Origin: Shewanella oncorhynchi
Lineage (GTDB): Bacteria > Pseudomonadota > Gammaproteobacteria > Enterobacterales > Shewanellaceae
Length of the DNA stretch: 64,000 bases
Direction: 5' to 3'
Assembly: GCF_012584455.1 (NCBI RefSeq)
Contig: NZ_JABAEB010000009.1
Location: 124,001-188,000 of the forward strand
The notes beneath the pieces were generated by a model. It was not told the origin of the DNA. It worked only from the letters and a program-made list of their open reading frames with translations, and did no database searches. Within the stretch, counting starts at the first letter, position 1, and the number at the start of each line of letters is the position of its first letter. Both the position numbers and the translations under genes were made by a program. This document shows positions 9,599 to 20,063 of this stretch, piece by piece.

Positions 9599-11188
9599 TT
9601 ATTGCTGGCCTTTGTTCAATGTGTCGCCGATTAAGTTAGACATATCGAAACTGGTTCCACCTTGTACTGGTGGGTATTTAACAAGTGATTTAATGTGATC
9701 ATTAATAATTTCAGTTGCTGGAGCCATCAACCAAGACATTTTCTGGAGCAAATGACCTTGAGCGTCGACAGTGTCGTAACTCTCAAAGGGATCTGCTCGC
9801 AAGTTAAAAATCTTAGGTGCCGTTAATGGTACTAGGTTTGCGTAATAATCTTCTTTGGTTGAGAAATGGAACTTCCACGGTCCGATACGAATTGCTGTCA
9901 GTTTACCTTCGTAATAATGAAGTATTGAATTACGATTAGATTCTGCAGTTTTTCCAGTCCAATAATCGAGATTATTTATCCCATCGATATATTGATTTTT
10001 CTCTTTCATCATTTTTTGATTAACGTCCTTTTCGCCACCAATGGCGGCTAAGGTCGTAAACAGATCTTGATGGCCTTGAATCCCATTTAATATTTTACCC
10101 TCAGGCAGATGTCCTGGCCAACGGGCCATCATTGGGACACGAACACCGCCTTCATAGGTCGTCATTTTCTCGCCACGAAATGGTGTTGTTGCTCCATGTG
10201 GCCAAGATGAATGTTCTGGACCATTGTCAGTGCTATAAATAATAATAGTGTTATCATCGAGCCCCATTTCTTTGAGCTTATCTAATACAGTGCCTATATC
10301 ATGGTCGTGCTGTAGCATGCCACTGCCATGCATATCATATTCGCTTGTGTATTTTTCTGCGGCATAGCGCCATTTATCATTGAGGCGGGTATATAAATGC
10401 ATTCGGCTTGTGTTCATCCATACGAAGAATGGTTTACCATCATCCTTTGATTTTTCGATGAATTTTAACGCCGCCGGGATCATTTCACTGCCATCAAAAT
10501 CCTTCATTCGCTCTTGAGTTAATGGACCCGTATCGGTACAGGTTTGTTTGCCAATGACACCAAAACGAGGGTCGACCGTTTTATCATTTTTTTCGCTGGT
10601 GTAGCAATGTAACACTCCACGGGTACCAAACTTTTTATCATAGGATTTTTCTGAGCCAGAATAGGCCTTGGCAAAGTTTTTATAATCTCGCTGTTCAGTT
10701 TCTTCTTGAGTGTTTAAGTGATAAAGATTTCCAAAAAACTCGTCAAAACCGTGAACGGTTGGCAATGCGAAATTATGGTCACCTAAGTGGTTCTTACCAA
10801 ATTGGCCAGTGGCATAACCCTGAGTTTTAAGTACTTCAGCAAGTGAAGGAGAGTCGGCTTTTAACCCAAGGTCTCCCCCAGGCATAGCAACGGTTGTCAT
10901 ACCGGAACGAATTGGATATTGACCTGTAATAAAGGCTGCGCGGCCTGCTGTCGAGCTAGGTTGTGCGTAATGATCAGTAAACTTAATGCCTTCGTTGGCA
11001 ATTCTATCAATGTTTGGCGTGGTATAACCCATCGTACCCATGCCGTAGGCACTAATATTTTGCCATCCAATATCGTCACCAAAAATGACTAAAATATTGG
11101 GTTGTTTTGTTGGCTCTACCGCATAAGCTGTAGGCGCGATGGCTAACGCGGCAAGCAGCGCTGTAGATAGTAATTTCCTTTTTAACAT
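9599..11188 (-). CDS. Periplasmic serine-type sulfatase
   Basis: Alkaline-phosphatase-fold sulfatase, 529 residues. It has an N-terminal signal peptide ([19 protein letters not shown], ending near AYA). Metal-site and family segments are [11 protein letters not shown] near residue 31, the modification motif [14 protein letters not shown] (serine in place of cysteine, followed by A-x-R) and [16 protein letters not shown] serine at the catalytic position needs an anSME-type enzyme to become formylglycine, and that enzyme is encoded next. The substrate cannot be read from sequence; the closest general class is arylsulfatase. GAGGA before the ATG supports the start. Confidence 0.88.
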   Translation of the reverse strand: MLKRKLLSTALLAALAIAPTAYAVEPTKQPNILVIFGDDIGWQNISAYGMGTMGYTTPNIDRIANEGIKFTDHYAQPSSTAGRAAFITGQYPIRSGMTTVAMPGGDLGLKADSPSLAEVLKTQGYATGQFGKNHLGDHNFALPTVHGFDEFFGNLYHLNTQEETEQRDYKNFAKAYSGSEKSYDKKFGTRGVLHCYTSEKNDKTVDPRFGVIGKQTCTDTGPLTQERMKDFDGSEMIPAALKFIEKSKDDGKPFFVWMNTSRMHLYTRLNDKWRYAAEKYTSEYDMHGSGMLQHDHDIGTVLDKLKEMGLDDNTIIIYSTDNGPEHSSWPHGATTPFRGEKMTTYEGGVRVPMMARWPGHLPEGKILNGIQGHQDLFTTLAAIGGEKDVNQKMMKEKNQYIDGINNLDYWTGKTAESNRNSILHYYEGKLTAIRIGPWKFHFSTKEDYYANLVPLTAPKIFNLRADPFESYDTVDAQGHLLQKMSWLMAPATEIINDHIKSLVKYPPVQGGTSFDMSNLIGDTLNKGQQ

Positions 11189-11733
11189 CTTTGAGTCCTC
11201 TATGGTAGATCATTACACCTAGTCTGTTGTATCAGCATTAATGGGAGGGGGCAATTGCTGCACAGTACACAATTTAGCAATGGATCAATAATGACCAATT
11301 AAAATTATAGGAAACGCTGACACAAATGCTCTGCGCTTTCACATAAATTCGGTAATTAAAAAATGTCACTCAGCACTCAATAGTGGATAATTACTGTTTA
11401 TTTTCAATTTATTAGAAAGTAAATGTGTGGTTCTTCTATCATTACTTTTGACTTTTTACTTCAAACTAATCAATAGGGATGATTTCAAATAAGGGGGGGT
11501 GTTCTATTATTTAAACACATTGATGCAAAGGTGTTCACCGATTGGTATTTATATCCATATCAGCGTCAGCTTGAGAGTTTCTTGTGACAAACAAGTTGTT
11601 ACATTTAATGATATATATATGTTATACGGCATCATAGAGATAAATTGCACCAGTATGCTTATACTTCGATGACGTGGTTGCCCATGTATCACGAAACAAT
11701 ATTTAAACAAAAAGAACAACAGACCTAAGGTCC
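11189..11733. other. Divergent intergenic region, sulfatase / OmpA-like gene
   Basis: About 545 bp with no supported ORF. It must contain the divergent promoters of the sulfatase operon and the OmpA-like/Big2 operon. AT-rich stretches such as ATGATATATATATG occur on the right side. I see no confident operator. Confidence 0.5.
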
Positions 11734-12831
11734 ATGGAAAATTATATGTTATTTTACAGTGTCCTCTGTCAGAGAAACTTTATAAATCGATTTGTCATTT
11801 TATCTTTATCGTGCAGCGGCATAGCTCAAGCGACAGAGCAGCATCTTTATGAAAAAAATAACTTACAAACGCTCAATAGTTTGCCTGAATCGTATTTTTA
11901 CATTGGGGGAGAGCTCGGCGTAAATCATTATCAGCATAGTTGTGAGGCTTGGAGTCTTGACTGTGACAAAAATAGTACGATGGGAGGACTTTTTGTTGGG
12001 TATAAATTAAACAATAATTTTGCTTTCGAAGTTGCTTACATTGATTTGGGGAGTGCTGAAGCGACTTACCTCGAAGTTTCCAAACAAAATACGTATCAAG
12101 GAAGCATGCAGGGACTTAACTTTTCTGCTGTTGCTTCAATTAATTTACATCCTGATTTAGCACTGTTTGCAAAAGCGGGGGGATTTAATTGGCGTGGTGA
12201 AAATAAAGGCCCATTTTCTACGATAAAAGCTGATGATTGGTCACCCTCTTTTGGCGTGGGCATGACTTACCAATTAAGTGATTCTTGGCAAGCTCGATTG
12301 CAATATGAGTACTTTCATCATCTAGGTAATGATGATATTGGTGGTACTAACGCTCATGCAACCAGTCTTGGGATTAGCTATCAATTTGGACGTTCAAGAC
12401 CGGAGGTTATCACTAGTACAGTCATAAATTCGGTAACAAATACAGTGATTAAAGCGACGCCTATTGAATTGGAAGAAGTCACTTTTCCTGTGTTATTTAA
12501 CTTTGATAGTAGCGAGCTTTTCTTCGTCGATTCTTTGCAGATTATTATTAATCGCTTAATTCAATTCCCGCAGGCCACTGTCATTTTACGAGGCTATTCT
12601 GACTCACAAGGAAGTAGTGAATATAACTTAGCATTATCAAAACGTCGTACTGACAGTATTACCCAATATCTTACAGAACATGGGGTAAAACCGCAGCAGA
12701 TCATCGCGGAGCATTACGGTGAACAATATCCTGTGACAGATAAAATTTCTGAACAACATAAGCATTTAAATCGCCGTGTTCAGGTGTTACTTCCTCAAAC
12801 GATAATTCAGCCACAGCAGGAACAACGATAA
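11734..12831 (+). CDS. OmpA-family outer-membrane protein
   Basis: 365 residues: a signal peptide (hydrophobic stretch ending near GIAQA), an N-terminal eight-strand-type beta-barrel (YFYIGGELGVNHY through LGISYQFG) resembling OmpA/OprF barrels, a short linker, and a C-terminal OmpA peptidoglycan-binding domain (VLFNFDSSELF, VILRGYSDSQGSSEYNLALS, LNRRVQVLL). An AAGG sequence lies just before the ATG. The TAA stop shares its last A with the ATG of the next gene, so translation of the two is likely coupled. The pairing suggests that the barrel anchors or supports display of the large lipoprotein; that is inference. Confidence 0.85.
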   Translation: MENYMLFYSVLCQRNFINRFVILSLSCSGIAQATEQHLYEKNNLQTLNSLPESYFYIGGELGVNHYQHSCEAWSLDCDKNSTMGGLFVGYKLNNNFAFEVAYIDLGSAEATYLEVSKQNTYQGSMQGLNFSAVASINLHPDLALFAKAGGFNWRGENKGPFSTIKADDWSPSFGVGMTYQLSDSWQARLQYEYFHHLGNDDIGGTNAHATSLGISYQFGRSRPEVITSTVINSVTNTVIKATPIELEEVTFPVLFNFDSSELFFVDSLQIIINRLIQFPQATVILRGYSDSQGSSEYNLALSKRRTDSITQYLTEHGVKPQQIIAEHYGEQYPVTDKISEQHKHLNRRVQVLLPQTIIQPQQEQR

Positions 12832-15800
12832 TGATGTCTATATCCCATCCCAAATATCTGATTTTATCATTATTGATGCTGTTATTAAGCGCATGTGGTG
12901 ACGGCAGTAATTCTGGCTTTCCAAGTGGTTGTGGCGGGGAAGGCAACTTATGTGTGAGCGAGTTGACTATTAGCCCTAAAACATCAGCAGTATTAGTAAG
13001 TGGTCAGCAAAGCTATAAAGCAATTGCGATCTTAACTGATGGTAGTGAGCTTGATATTACAGATAAAGTTACTTGGTTCATTGATGACAGCAGTATTGCG
13101 ACCCTATCAGTTGAGGGGAATCGAGTTGTCGCTACTGGTGTCGCGGATGGTTTAGCGACAGTTTCGGCGAGCTATCATGATTTGAATGCTAGTTCACAGC
13201 TATTGGTTGGGGCTATTAGTGTCAGTATTACGCCTAGTGTAAGTACCATACTTACAGAGATGGCTCAGAGTTATCAAGCGTTTGCAATTTTCTCTAATGG
13301 CTTACAAGTTGAGGTGACTCAGCAAGTTTCTTGGCAAAGCGATAATCTGGCCGTGGCGAGTATTGATCGAGTTGGTGATAACGTCATCGCTAAAGGTTTA
13401 ACCGAGGGATTGGCCGTAATATCAGCAAGTTATAATGGCAAGTCTATTTATGCTCAGCTCAATGTTGTTAATAGTACCGCTGAAACGTTGGTGATTACTC
13501 CGGCAAGTACCGTGATCCCTAAGGGAACGGCAACACAATATAGCGCTTTTTTGACCACAAGTCGCGGAGATGTAATAGATGTTACTACTAAGGTAAGTTG
13601 GCAAGTCACAGATCCAAGCATCGCGACAATGGATGCAAATGCATGGCTTAGCGCACTAAAAATAGGTTCAACGAATATTACTGCAAGTTTGGTTCATAAT
13701 GCTAAGACATTAACCGCAGTCGCAGCTTTAACGGTTAATAATGCCCAACAGAGTTCTCTGGCAATCAGTCCTGTGGATGGTATTTTTCCCGTGGGTAAAA
13801 TAGGAGCCTATCGTGCTCATGCATATTTCTCTGATGGTAGTGTTATTGATGTTACACGAACTTCGACTTGGAATATCGCAGATCCCAGTATAGGGACTAT
13901 TATTCCTACAGGGATTTTCGCGGGTGACAGTGTGGCTTTATCACCAGGAAAAACAGCTGTTAGCGTCAGTTTCAATAACATCACAGTTGATACTGGTTTG
14001 GAGGTGACAAACGCCAAAATACTGAATATCAGTATCAGCCCGCATGATTTTTCTACCCCGCTAGGAACAAGAGTCGCTTATCAAGCCTATGCCCGTTATT
14101 CAGATGGCTCAAAGCAAGACATTACTCAATTAGCCGCTTGGTCCAGTAGTGAGCCGAGTGTTGCAGCCATTCAATTTAGTGGGGCGCTATCAGGTGTTGC
14201 CAATACTCTCGCTATTGGTAATACCGATATAACGGTGAGCTTTGAAGGCATGAGCAAAACCACTACGCTGACAGTAAATCAAGCTGTGGTTGAATCAGTA
14301 CAAATCACACCACAAAATCCGAGTGTACCAGTGGGGGTTGAAGGACAATTTACCGCGATTGCGTTTTACTCCGATAAGACCACCGCCAACGTCACTCACA
14401 GTGCAAACTGGCAAGTCGATGATTATAGTATCGCAGCGGTTATTCCTAATGGAGATTCAGCAGGTTACGCTAAAGCTTTAGGGGAGGGAACTAATCAATT
14501 ATCGGTGAAGTTTTCTGGTCAAACCGCCAGCACTTCGATATCTGTTTCCGCGGCCAAGCTAGATTCTATCTCGTTAACACCATCCATCGCTGAAGCCCCT
14601 GCTGGTACGACTTTGCAATATCAGGTATTTGGTTTATTTTCTGATGGCACAAATCATGATTTAACCACATTTGCTCACTATCAAACTAGCGATAACGCGT
14701 TAGCATCTATCGATAGCCATGCCTTAGCCACTGCTCATCAATATAACGCTAAGCCCGTTACAGTGACTGCTAGCTATAATGGCTTGCAGTCAACCGCAAC
14801 TCTCAAGGTGACTGCAGGTTTACTTGACCATATAGAAGTCACTCCAGCAGCGCAAAGCATAGCCGTTGGCCATAAAGGTTTACTCCAAGCCCGTGCTTTT
14901 TATTCTGATAAAACCAGTTCTGATATCACCTCATTAGCCAGTTGGAGTGTGAATGATGGTGATATAGCGTCGGTAGATAATACTGAAGCAGAAAGTGGTT
15001 CTGTCTTGGGGATCCGTGAAGGGATGGTAACCGTGACGGCCAGTTTTGGTGGTAAGACTGCATCAAATATCACTACCGTGACTGCTGCGGTGTTAGAAAG
15101 TGTGAGTATTACGCCGATTAAATACACAATAGCTGCAGGTTTTACTCAGCAATATGCATTAACTGCGCAGTTCTCTGATAAAACCAGTGTTGATGTTACA
15201 GAACTTAGCCATTGGCAATCGAGTGATACACCAACTGCATCAATTGATAATTTTGGTGTGGCTCAGAGTTATAAAGAAGGCAAAGTGAATATCATTGGCA
15301 CGTATCAAGGTTTATCCGCGAGCGCTAATTTGACTATATCGGCGGCGTTATTAACCGACTTACAAATTACTCCTGTTAATCCCATTGAACCATTGGGCAG
15401 TAATGGCCATTTTACGGCTACTGCATTTTTTAGTAATGGTTTCAGTGCAAACGTCACTCGTATTGCAACTTGGAGCTCTTCAGATTCGAAAGTGGTTAGC
15501 CTTGTTACCAGCGGCTTTAGAGCGGGGCATGCCAGTGCCGATCAAGTGGGCACCTCGACTATACGCGCCACCTATGGTTCAGGGAGCCATACAACCTTAG
15601 CCACAGTCACTGATGCTGAGCTTATTAGTGTTGTGATTACCCCTGCCATGGCGAGTGTCGTTCAAGGTATGAAGTATCAATTCACTGCTGCCGGCATATA
15701 TTCAGATAATAGTCAGCACGATATAACCAATTTAGTGAGTTGGCAGACTAGTGATACTCGTTTAGCGAGTATCACTAGCAGTGGCTTAGCTAAAGGTGAA

Positions 15801-16676
15801 CAGCAAGGTTCAGTCAATATTATCGCTAATTATCAAGGAAAACAGGCTAAGGCGAAATTAGATATCTCAGCCCCAGTTATCGCTCGCCTCGTCATAGTGC
15901 CAAATGCAACAGAATTACCCGTAGGCACGAGTATTTATTACCAAGCAATTGCCTATGATTCAACAGGCAAAGAATATTTGGTGAGTAATTCTGCCGATTG
16001 GCGCATGGTGGATCAGACAATAGCTCATGTAGATAACACCGCGGCCAATGGCGGTTTTGTAACATCATTAGCAGTTGGGACTAGTCAGATAGAGATAAAT
16101 TTCGCAGGGCTTACTCAAACCGCGGTTGTAGTGGTCACGCCTGCAATCATGAGTTCATTAACCATTTCGCCAGCAGATAGCACCATTGTGGATGGTAAAA
16201 CTCAAGCTTATACAGCAACAGCTCACTTTACGGACTCCACTAGCCTAGAAGTCACGAAGGAGAGTAGCTGGCAAAGTAGCAATTCTGATGTTGCCACTAT
16301 CACCACGAATGGTAGCGCGTTAGCGGTAAGTCAATCACCAGGGATGACAAATATTCAAGCAGCTTACCTTGGGATAGCAACACAAACTAGTTTAACGGTA
16401 CAGGAAAAAGATATTGATAATTTGCAAATCATTCCTCATGTCAATTACCTTAACATTGGTGAACAGGTGCAATTAAAGTGCTCAATTATTTATGTAGACT
16501 TAAGTTTAGGGGATTGTACAAATGAAGCTTTGTGGACCATTTCTGATACGAGTATTGCGCACATAGAACCCTCTAGCGGTTTAGTTACTGGCTTAAAATC
16601 AGGTACAACGCGTGCTTTTGCTTCTTATCATGGTGTCACTAGCAAAAGCACTGATGGTCAAGTAAGTGTTAGGTAA
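12831..16676 (+). CDS. Large lipoprotein with about 14 Big2-like Ig repeats
   Basis: 1281 residues. The N-terminus is a lipoprotein signal with the lipobox LLSAC. The rest is a string of about 14 repeats of 85-90 residues. Each follows the pattern I-[TS]-P ... G ... Y-x-A-x-A-x-[FY]-[ST]-D-G ... D-[VI]-T ... W-x-[ST]-[SD]-D ... IA-x-[IV] ... G ... [IV]-x-A-x-[YF]-x-G, typical of bacterial Ig-like group 2 (Big2) domains of invasin/intimin-type surface proteins. The last repeat is divergent and contains two cysteines (KCSIIYV, LGDCTNE). It probably forms a long extracellular or periplasmic stalk; adhesion is the family expectation but there is no recognised ligand-binding tip. It overlaps the OmpA-like gene. 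Confidence 0.85.
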   Translation: MMSISHPKYLILSLLMLLLSACGDGSNSGFPSGCGGEGNLCVSELTISPKTSAVLVSGQQSYKAIAILTDGSELDITDKVTWFIDDSSIATLSVEGNRVVATGVADGLATVSASYHDLNASSQLLVGAISVSITPSVSTILTEMAQSYQAFAIFSNGLQVEVTQQVSWQSDNLAVASIDRVGDNVIAKGLTEGLAVISASYNGKSIYAQLNVVNSTAETLVITPASTVIPKGTATQYSAFLTTSRGDVIDVTTKVSWQVTDPSIATMDANAWLSALKIGSTNITASLVHNAKTLTAVAALTVNNAQQSSLAISPVDGIFPVGKIGAYRAHAYFSDGSVIDVTRTSTWNIADPSIGTIIPTGIFAGDSVALSPGKTAVSVSFNNITVDTGLEVTNAKILNISISPHDFSTPLGTRVAYQAYARYSDGSKQDITQLAAWSSSEPSVAAIQFSGALSGVANTLAIGNTDITVSFEGMSKTTTLTVNQAVVESVQITPQNPSVPVGVEGQFTAIAFYSDKTTANVTHSANWQVDDYSIAAVIPNGDSAGYAKALGEGTNQLSVKFSGQTASTSISVSAAKLDSISLTPSIAEAPAGTTLQYQVFGLFSDGTNHDLTTFAHYQTSDNALASIDSHALATAHQYNAKPVTVTASYNGLQSTATLKVTAGLLDHIEVTPAAQSIAVGHKGLLQARAFYSDKTSSDITSLASWSVNDGDIASVDNTEAESGSVLGIREGMVTVTASFGGKTASNITTVTAAVLESVSITPIKYTIAAGFTQQYALTAQFSDKTSVDVTELSHWQSSDTPTASIDNFGVAQSYKEGKVNIIGTYQGLSASANLTISAALLTDLQITPVNPIEPLGSNGHFTATAFFSNGFSANVTRIATWSSSDSKVVSLVTSGFRAGHASADQVGTSTIRATYGSGSHTTLATVTDAELISVVITPAMASVVQGMKYQFTAAGIYSDNSQHDITNLVSWQTSDTRLASITSSGLAKGEQQGSVNIIANYQGKQAKAKLDISAPVIARLVIVPNATELPVGTSIYYQAIAYDSTGKEYLVSNSADWRMVDQTIAHVDNTAANGGFVTSLAVGTSQIEINFAGLTQTAVVVVTPAIMSSLTISPADSTIVDGKTQAYTATAHFTDSTSLEVTKESSWQSSNSDVATITTNGSALAVSQSPGMTNIQAAYLGIATQTSLTVQEKDIDNLQIIPHVNYLNIGEQVQLKCSIIYVDLSLGDCTNEALWTISDTSIAHIEPSSGLVTGLKSGTTRAFASYHGVTSKSTDGQVSVR

Positions 16677-17272
16677 CGGGTATTTGAGTTAGCTTTACAT
16701 GTGCAAGGCCTGCTGAACTTTCGAAAGTTATTTTTAGACCACATGGCAAGACGTTATGATTTGCTTTTCAAAAAGTAATTATAACTTCAAGCCATGCCAA
16801 GATTATGCAAACCGATACACGCAGAGAAAAGCTATTCAACTTTGCTGACATGAAATGGTTCTTTATAGATGGGCCGATAGTGTGTCATCAGCACAGTACT
16901 GGTGCTACCAAATTGAATAACGTGATCATCGATAAAAGGTGGAAATCAGTTATATCATATCACTATTATAAAAAACCACTTCAAGTGAGAGTAGATTGGT
17001 GTTTGTATTGATAATGATTTTGAAAGAATGAAATACAATTGACCTTTGTAACAAATTAGCGAGGAATTACACCAGTGTGGTTTCACTGGTGTGGTTTCTG
17101 ATTAGTTGCAAACCGTCCAAGGTGACTTTTTGGTCTACTTTTTACTGCTAATTTGCCAATTTATTCAACACAGTCATTTTCATCAACAACTTATGCGCTA
17201 GTGAATAGCATTTGATTACAATGTTCGACCGAAGATTTAACTGAAGAAAGTCGCAATACTGTTTGGTGAGTT
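16677..17272. other. Intergenic region between convergent genes
   Basis: Nearly 600 bp between the Big2 lipoprotein gene and the diguanylate cyclase gene. Apart from the stem-loop listed separately I find no convincing gene; a 68-codon open frame at 16805-17011 has no coding-like features that I can defend. Confidence 0.45.
17069..17092. terminator. Stem-loop between convergent genes
   Basis: Perfect 9-bp stem ACACCAGTG / CACTGGTGT with a 6-base loop, between the Big2 gene and the oppositely oriented cyclase gene. It lies nearly 400 bp from the first gene, so its use as a terminator is only suggested. Confidence 0.4.
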
Positions 17273-19477
17273 TTACCCCCCTTGAGTGCATATCACACAA
17301 TTACGGCCTTGATGTTTAGCGAGATAAAGGTTGTCGTCAGCCTGTTTTATCCAGATATCTAAATCTTCACTAAAATTAGCGTCGGCAAAAATAGCCCCAA
17401 TGCTGACAGTAACATTAAACGTCGTTTTATCAGCCGGGTTCGTAATGCTGATTTCTGCAATTTTTTGCCTAAAATCATTTAAGTGTTGCTCAACATTTTT
17501 TTTATCTTCTATGGGCAGAATTAGTAAGAACTCTTCACCGCCATACCGGGCGACTAAATCGGTATCACGTTTAAAGTGCTGGCTTAAGGCTTTTGCCATG
17601 ACTTTTAAGCATTCATCACCACCTAAATGTCCATGGTTATCATTTACTTTTTTGAAAAAATCTAAGTCCATAACCACAACCGCAATAGTTGCTTTATTGC
17701 GTGCACACATTTTTTGAATATGCTGGAATTGGGTTTCACTGTAACGACGATTGAAAAGATGGGTGAGTGGATCGCGTTCAGCCAGTAACTTTAATTTTGC
17801 ATTAGCACTCTCTAATTCTTGGGTGCGCTGCTGTACTTTTTGCTCCAGTTCAGCTTGATGGGCTAAGAGTGCATTTTGATTGGCCTCTAAACTTTCGTAC
17901 AAACTATACACTTCTGCAGGTGTATCGTCATTCAGGCAGTAGTGTTCAAACTTTTCATGTCTAGAATGGCTAAAGTGTTTTGCCAAATATGATAGCGGCT
18001 CTGTGAGTAATCGACTGGTGGCTTTAGATATAAAATATACCGCTAACAGTGAGCAAAGTACGGCCAAAAAGGTACTGATGTATTGCTGCTCTGCCAACAC
18101 GAGTAAGGGGGCAAAGGGCTTGATAACATAAATATGCCAGCCGTTTGCTAAGGAGCGCTCGGTATACACGTATTCTGGTATGCCTTTAGTATCGTTGTTT
18201 TTACTGATATTCATCAGTGGCATCAGGGTTTTATATTCCTTATCACCTTTGGTGAATATAAACGGGCTAAGTGGTGTTAAATTTAATTTTTTTGAAGCAT
18301 AGAGGATATTTTTTTTGTTATCGATCAGGATAATGGCCTGTTCACTGTCATGTAAATCTTGCTCATCAATTTTAGATATGTAATTCAAATCTAAGTTACT
18401 TTCTAGAATACCTATAATATTCATATCGTCATTTTCAGCAAAAATAGGCGTATTGATACCAACAATGACATCATTGCTTAAATTGGGGGCTAATTGTGCA
18501 GGAGTGATCGTGACTTTTCGCTTCTCTAAGCTCGGAGCAAGATAAGGAGTGGCTGCCTGTAGGACACTCTTCTCGTCGAGATTGAATGACGCTATTTGTG
18601 TCTTTACACTTGCAAGTAAGAATGTTCCCTGTGGACTTGCGATAAGCATTGTCGTAAATCGTGGTCGATCATTATGTTTTTTTGACAGCACATCTTGCCA
18701 ATTTGACTGGTTAGATTGGCTTAGAAATTGTGCGATATTGATAAGTGCTTCTTCGCTATCGTAAAGGTAGTTTTCAACGGAATGTGCCAACAAGGTGGCG
18801 GTGTCTTGAATATTACGATTGATCAACACTTGCTGTTTATCAATAAACATACGGTTAAATGTGAGCGAGGTGATGAGTAAGCAAACCGTGATAATTAAGA
18901 TAAATAAGTAGTTTAAGCGTGAGCTAAATAGACGGCGCGTACGATTGGTGATTTTATCTTTAAAATGCCATAAAAACGGAATAGTTACCACACTCAGCTC
19001 TGCTAAAGCCGCGTACAAAATACCATTAACGCCTTGTTTTATAGTGATAAAATGAATGTGGCTGGTCGGTATCTCGGTAAAATTCATCGCTAATATACCA
19101 AATAGCGGCATACCGATGAAACACCAATAAAGTATACTGGCATATAAAATACGGATGTCCTTAAGTCGAGCAAAACCAAGGACAATGGCTTCGAGTGAAA
19201 ATAAAATATAGGCGTAGGAATCTGACCACACTAAAACCAAACCTGTGGCACTTAATAGGGCGGTTATCAGTGCATACCAAGGCCCCAATAAAATGGCGAC
19301 AATAACAATAGCCATATTGCCGAGTATCAGATTGATATTTGCAAATAAAGGGATAGGTAGCAAATTGACCACAAAGCCGAGTAGACCAAGAACTAAAGCA
19401 AATCGGCAGTGTGCGAAGTTAACGCTAGATAAATGCAAAGAGAACCCCTTTAAAATTGGAAAGTCGTAAGTCATCAA
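17273..19477 (-). CDS. Membrane-bound diguanylate cyclase
   Basis: 734 residues. An N-terminal block of about seven hydrophobic helices (residues 20-190, MASE-like) is followed by a transmembrane segment, an extracytoplasmic dCache-like sensor region (about 215-460), another membrane helix, a coiled coil (LEQKVQQRTQELESANAKLK) and a C-terminal GGDEF domain. The active-site loop reads YGGEEFLLIL, an active-type GGEEF signature, and MDLDFFKKVNDNHGHLGGD is intact, so c-di-GMP synthesis is expected. I see no RxxD inhibitory site immediately upstream of GGEEF. The signal sensed is unknown. It marks the left side of the accessory island. Confidence 0.85.
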   Translation of the reverse strand: MMTYDFPILKGFSLHLSSVNFAHCRFALVLGLLGFVVNLLPIPLFANINLILGNMAIVIVAILLGPWYALITALLSATGLVLVWSDSYAYILFSLEAIVLGFARLKDIRILYASILYWCFIGMPLFGILAMNFTEIPTSHIHFITIKQGVNGILYAALAELSVVTIPFLWHFKDKITNRTRRLFSSRLNYLFILIITVCLLITSLTFNRMFIDKQQVLINRNIQDTATLLAHSVENYLYDSEEALINIAQFLSQSNQSNWQDVLSKKHNDRPRFTTMLIASPQGTFLLASVKTQIASFNLDEKSVLQAATPYLAPSLEKRKVTITPAQLAPNLSNDVIVGINTPIFAENDDMNIIGILESNLDLNYISKIDEQDLHDSEQAIILIDNKKNILYASKKLNLTPLSPFIFTKGDKEYKTLMPLMNISKNNDTKGIPEYVYTERSLANGWHIYVIKPFAPLLVLAEQQYISTFLAVLCSLLAVYFISKATSRLLTEPLSYLAKHFSHSRHEKFEHYCLNDDTPAEVYSLYESLEANQNALLAHQAELEQKVQQRTQELESANAKLKLLAERDPLTHLFNRRYSETQFQHIQKMCARNKATIAVVVMDLDFFKKVNDNHGHLGGDECLKVMAKALSQHFKRDTDLVARYGGEEFLLILPIEDKKNVEQHLNDFRQKIAEISITNPADKTTFNVTVSIGAIFADANFSEDLDIWIKQADDNLYLAKHQGRNCVICTQGG

Positions 19478-19738
19478 GCATGAGATTTCCAGAATATGAT
19501 GCCATTATATTGAATTTTCGGTTGTATTTCTGGTATTCCCCTCGTCTGTTAGTTTTTTAAAGACTCGAAAACTATTTTTATCTCGTGGTTGCAAGGGAAT
19601 GTTAATTTTCCGATAGTTATGTTTAGAAAGTATGGCAAAATTTTTCGCTGACGAGTGCAACAAGAGGAAATTTAATTAAAAATGATCTTGGCAGCCAATA
19701 CTGCTCGCATGATTATTGTTTTTGATAAAAAGCATCAG

Positions 19739-19843
19739 ATGATACAAAACCTTAGTCGTAAAGGTAATTGCTGGGACAACGCCTTTGCAGAAAGTTTCTT
19801 TCACTCACAAAAAGTGGAAGCCTTGCAGAGGATGAGCCGATAA
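19739..19843 (+). pseudogene. IS3-family transposase (OrfB) C-terminal fragment
   Basis: A 34-codon remnant beginning MIQNLSRKGNCWDNAFAESF and ending at TAA. The S-R-K-G-N-C-W-D-N-A-x-A-E-S-F-F segment is the hallmark around the last catalytic Glu of IS3-family DDE transposases. Everything upstream in the transposase is missing and the frame soon stops, so this is debris of an old insertion. Confidence 0.8.
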
Positions 19844-20063
19844 TGACGAGAGAAAGCATATGTTTAAAGAACTGATCGCTTTATGAGGGGAATTTTGATC
19901 TGTGAATCAAGTTAGTCTTGCTATTCTCAATCGCAAACTTCATTGCCTTCCGCTCTGATTTTTTCCATTTTGCGGCTTGAATCGTTTATCTAGTCCCAAT
20001 TTTGACCGTAGAACCTGGTATATCTTCGATGGTTTCATAAGCACGATATGTTGAGGCATGGCG

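Noticed and set aside
16805-17011. 68-codon plus-strand open frame after the Big2 gene.
   Set aside because: No family resemblance, no clear ribosome site and composition unlike the neighbouring genes.
17405-17430. Partial match of the last CRISPR spacer (AAACGTCG plus a few bases) inside the diguanylate cyclase gene, considered as a local target.
   Set aside because: Only about 8 contiguous bases agree and the rest needs a gap; this is expected by chance in 64 kb. The rsmJ reading is far better.
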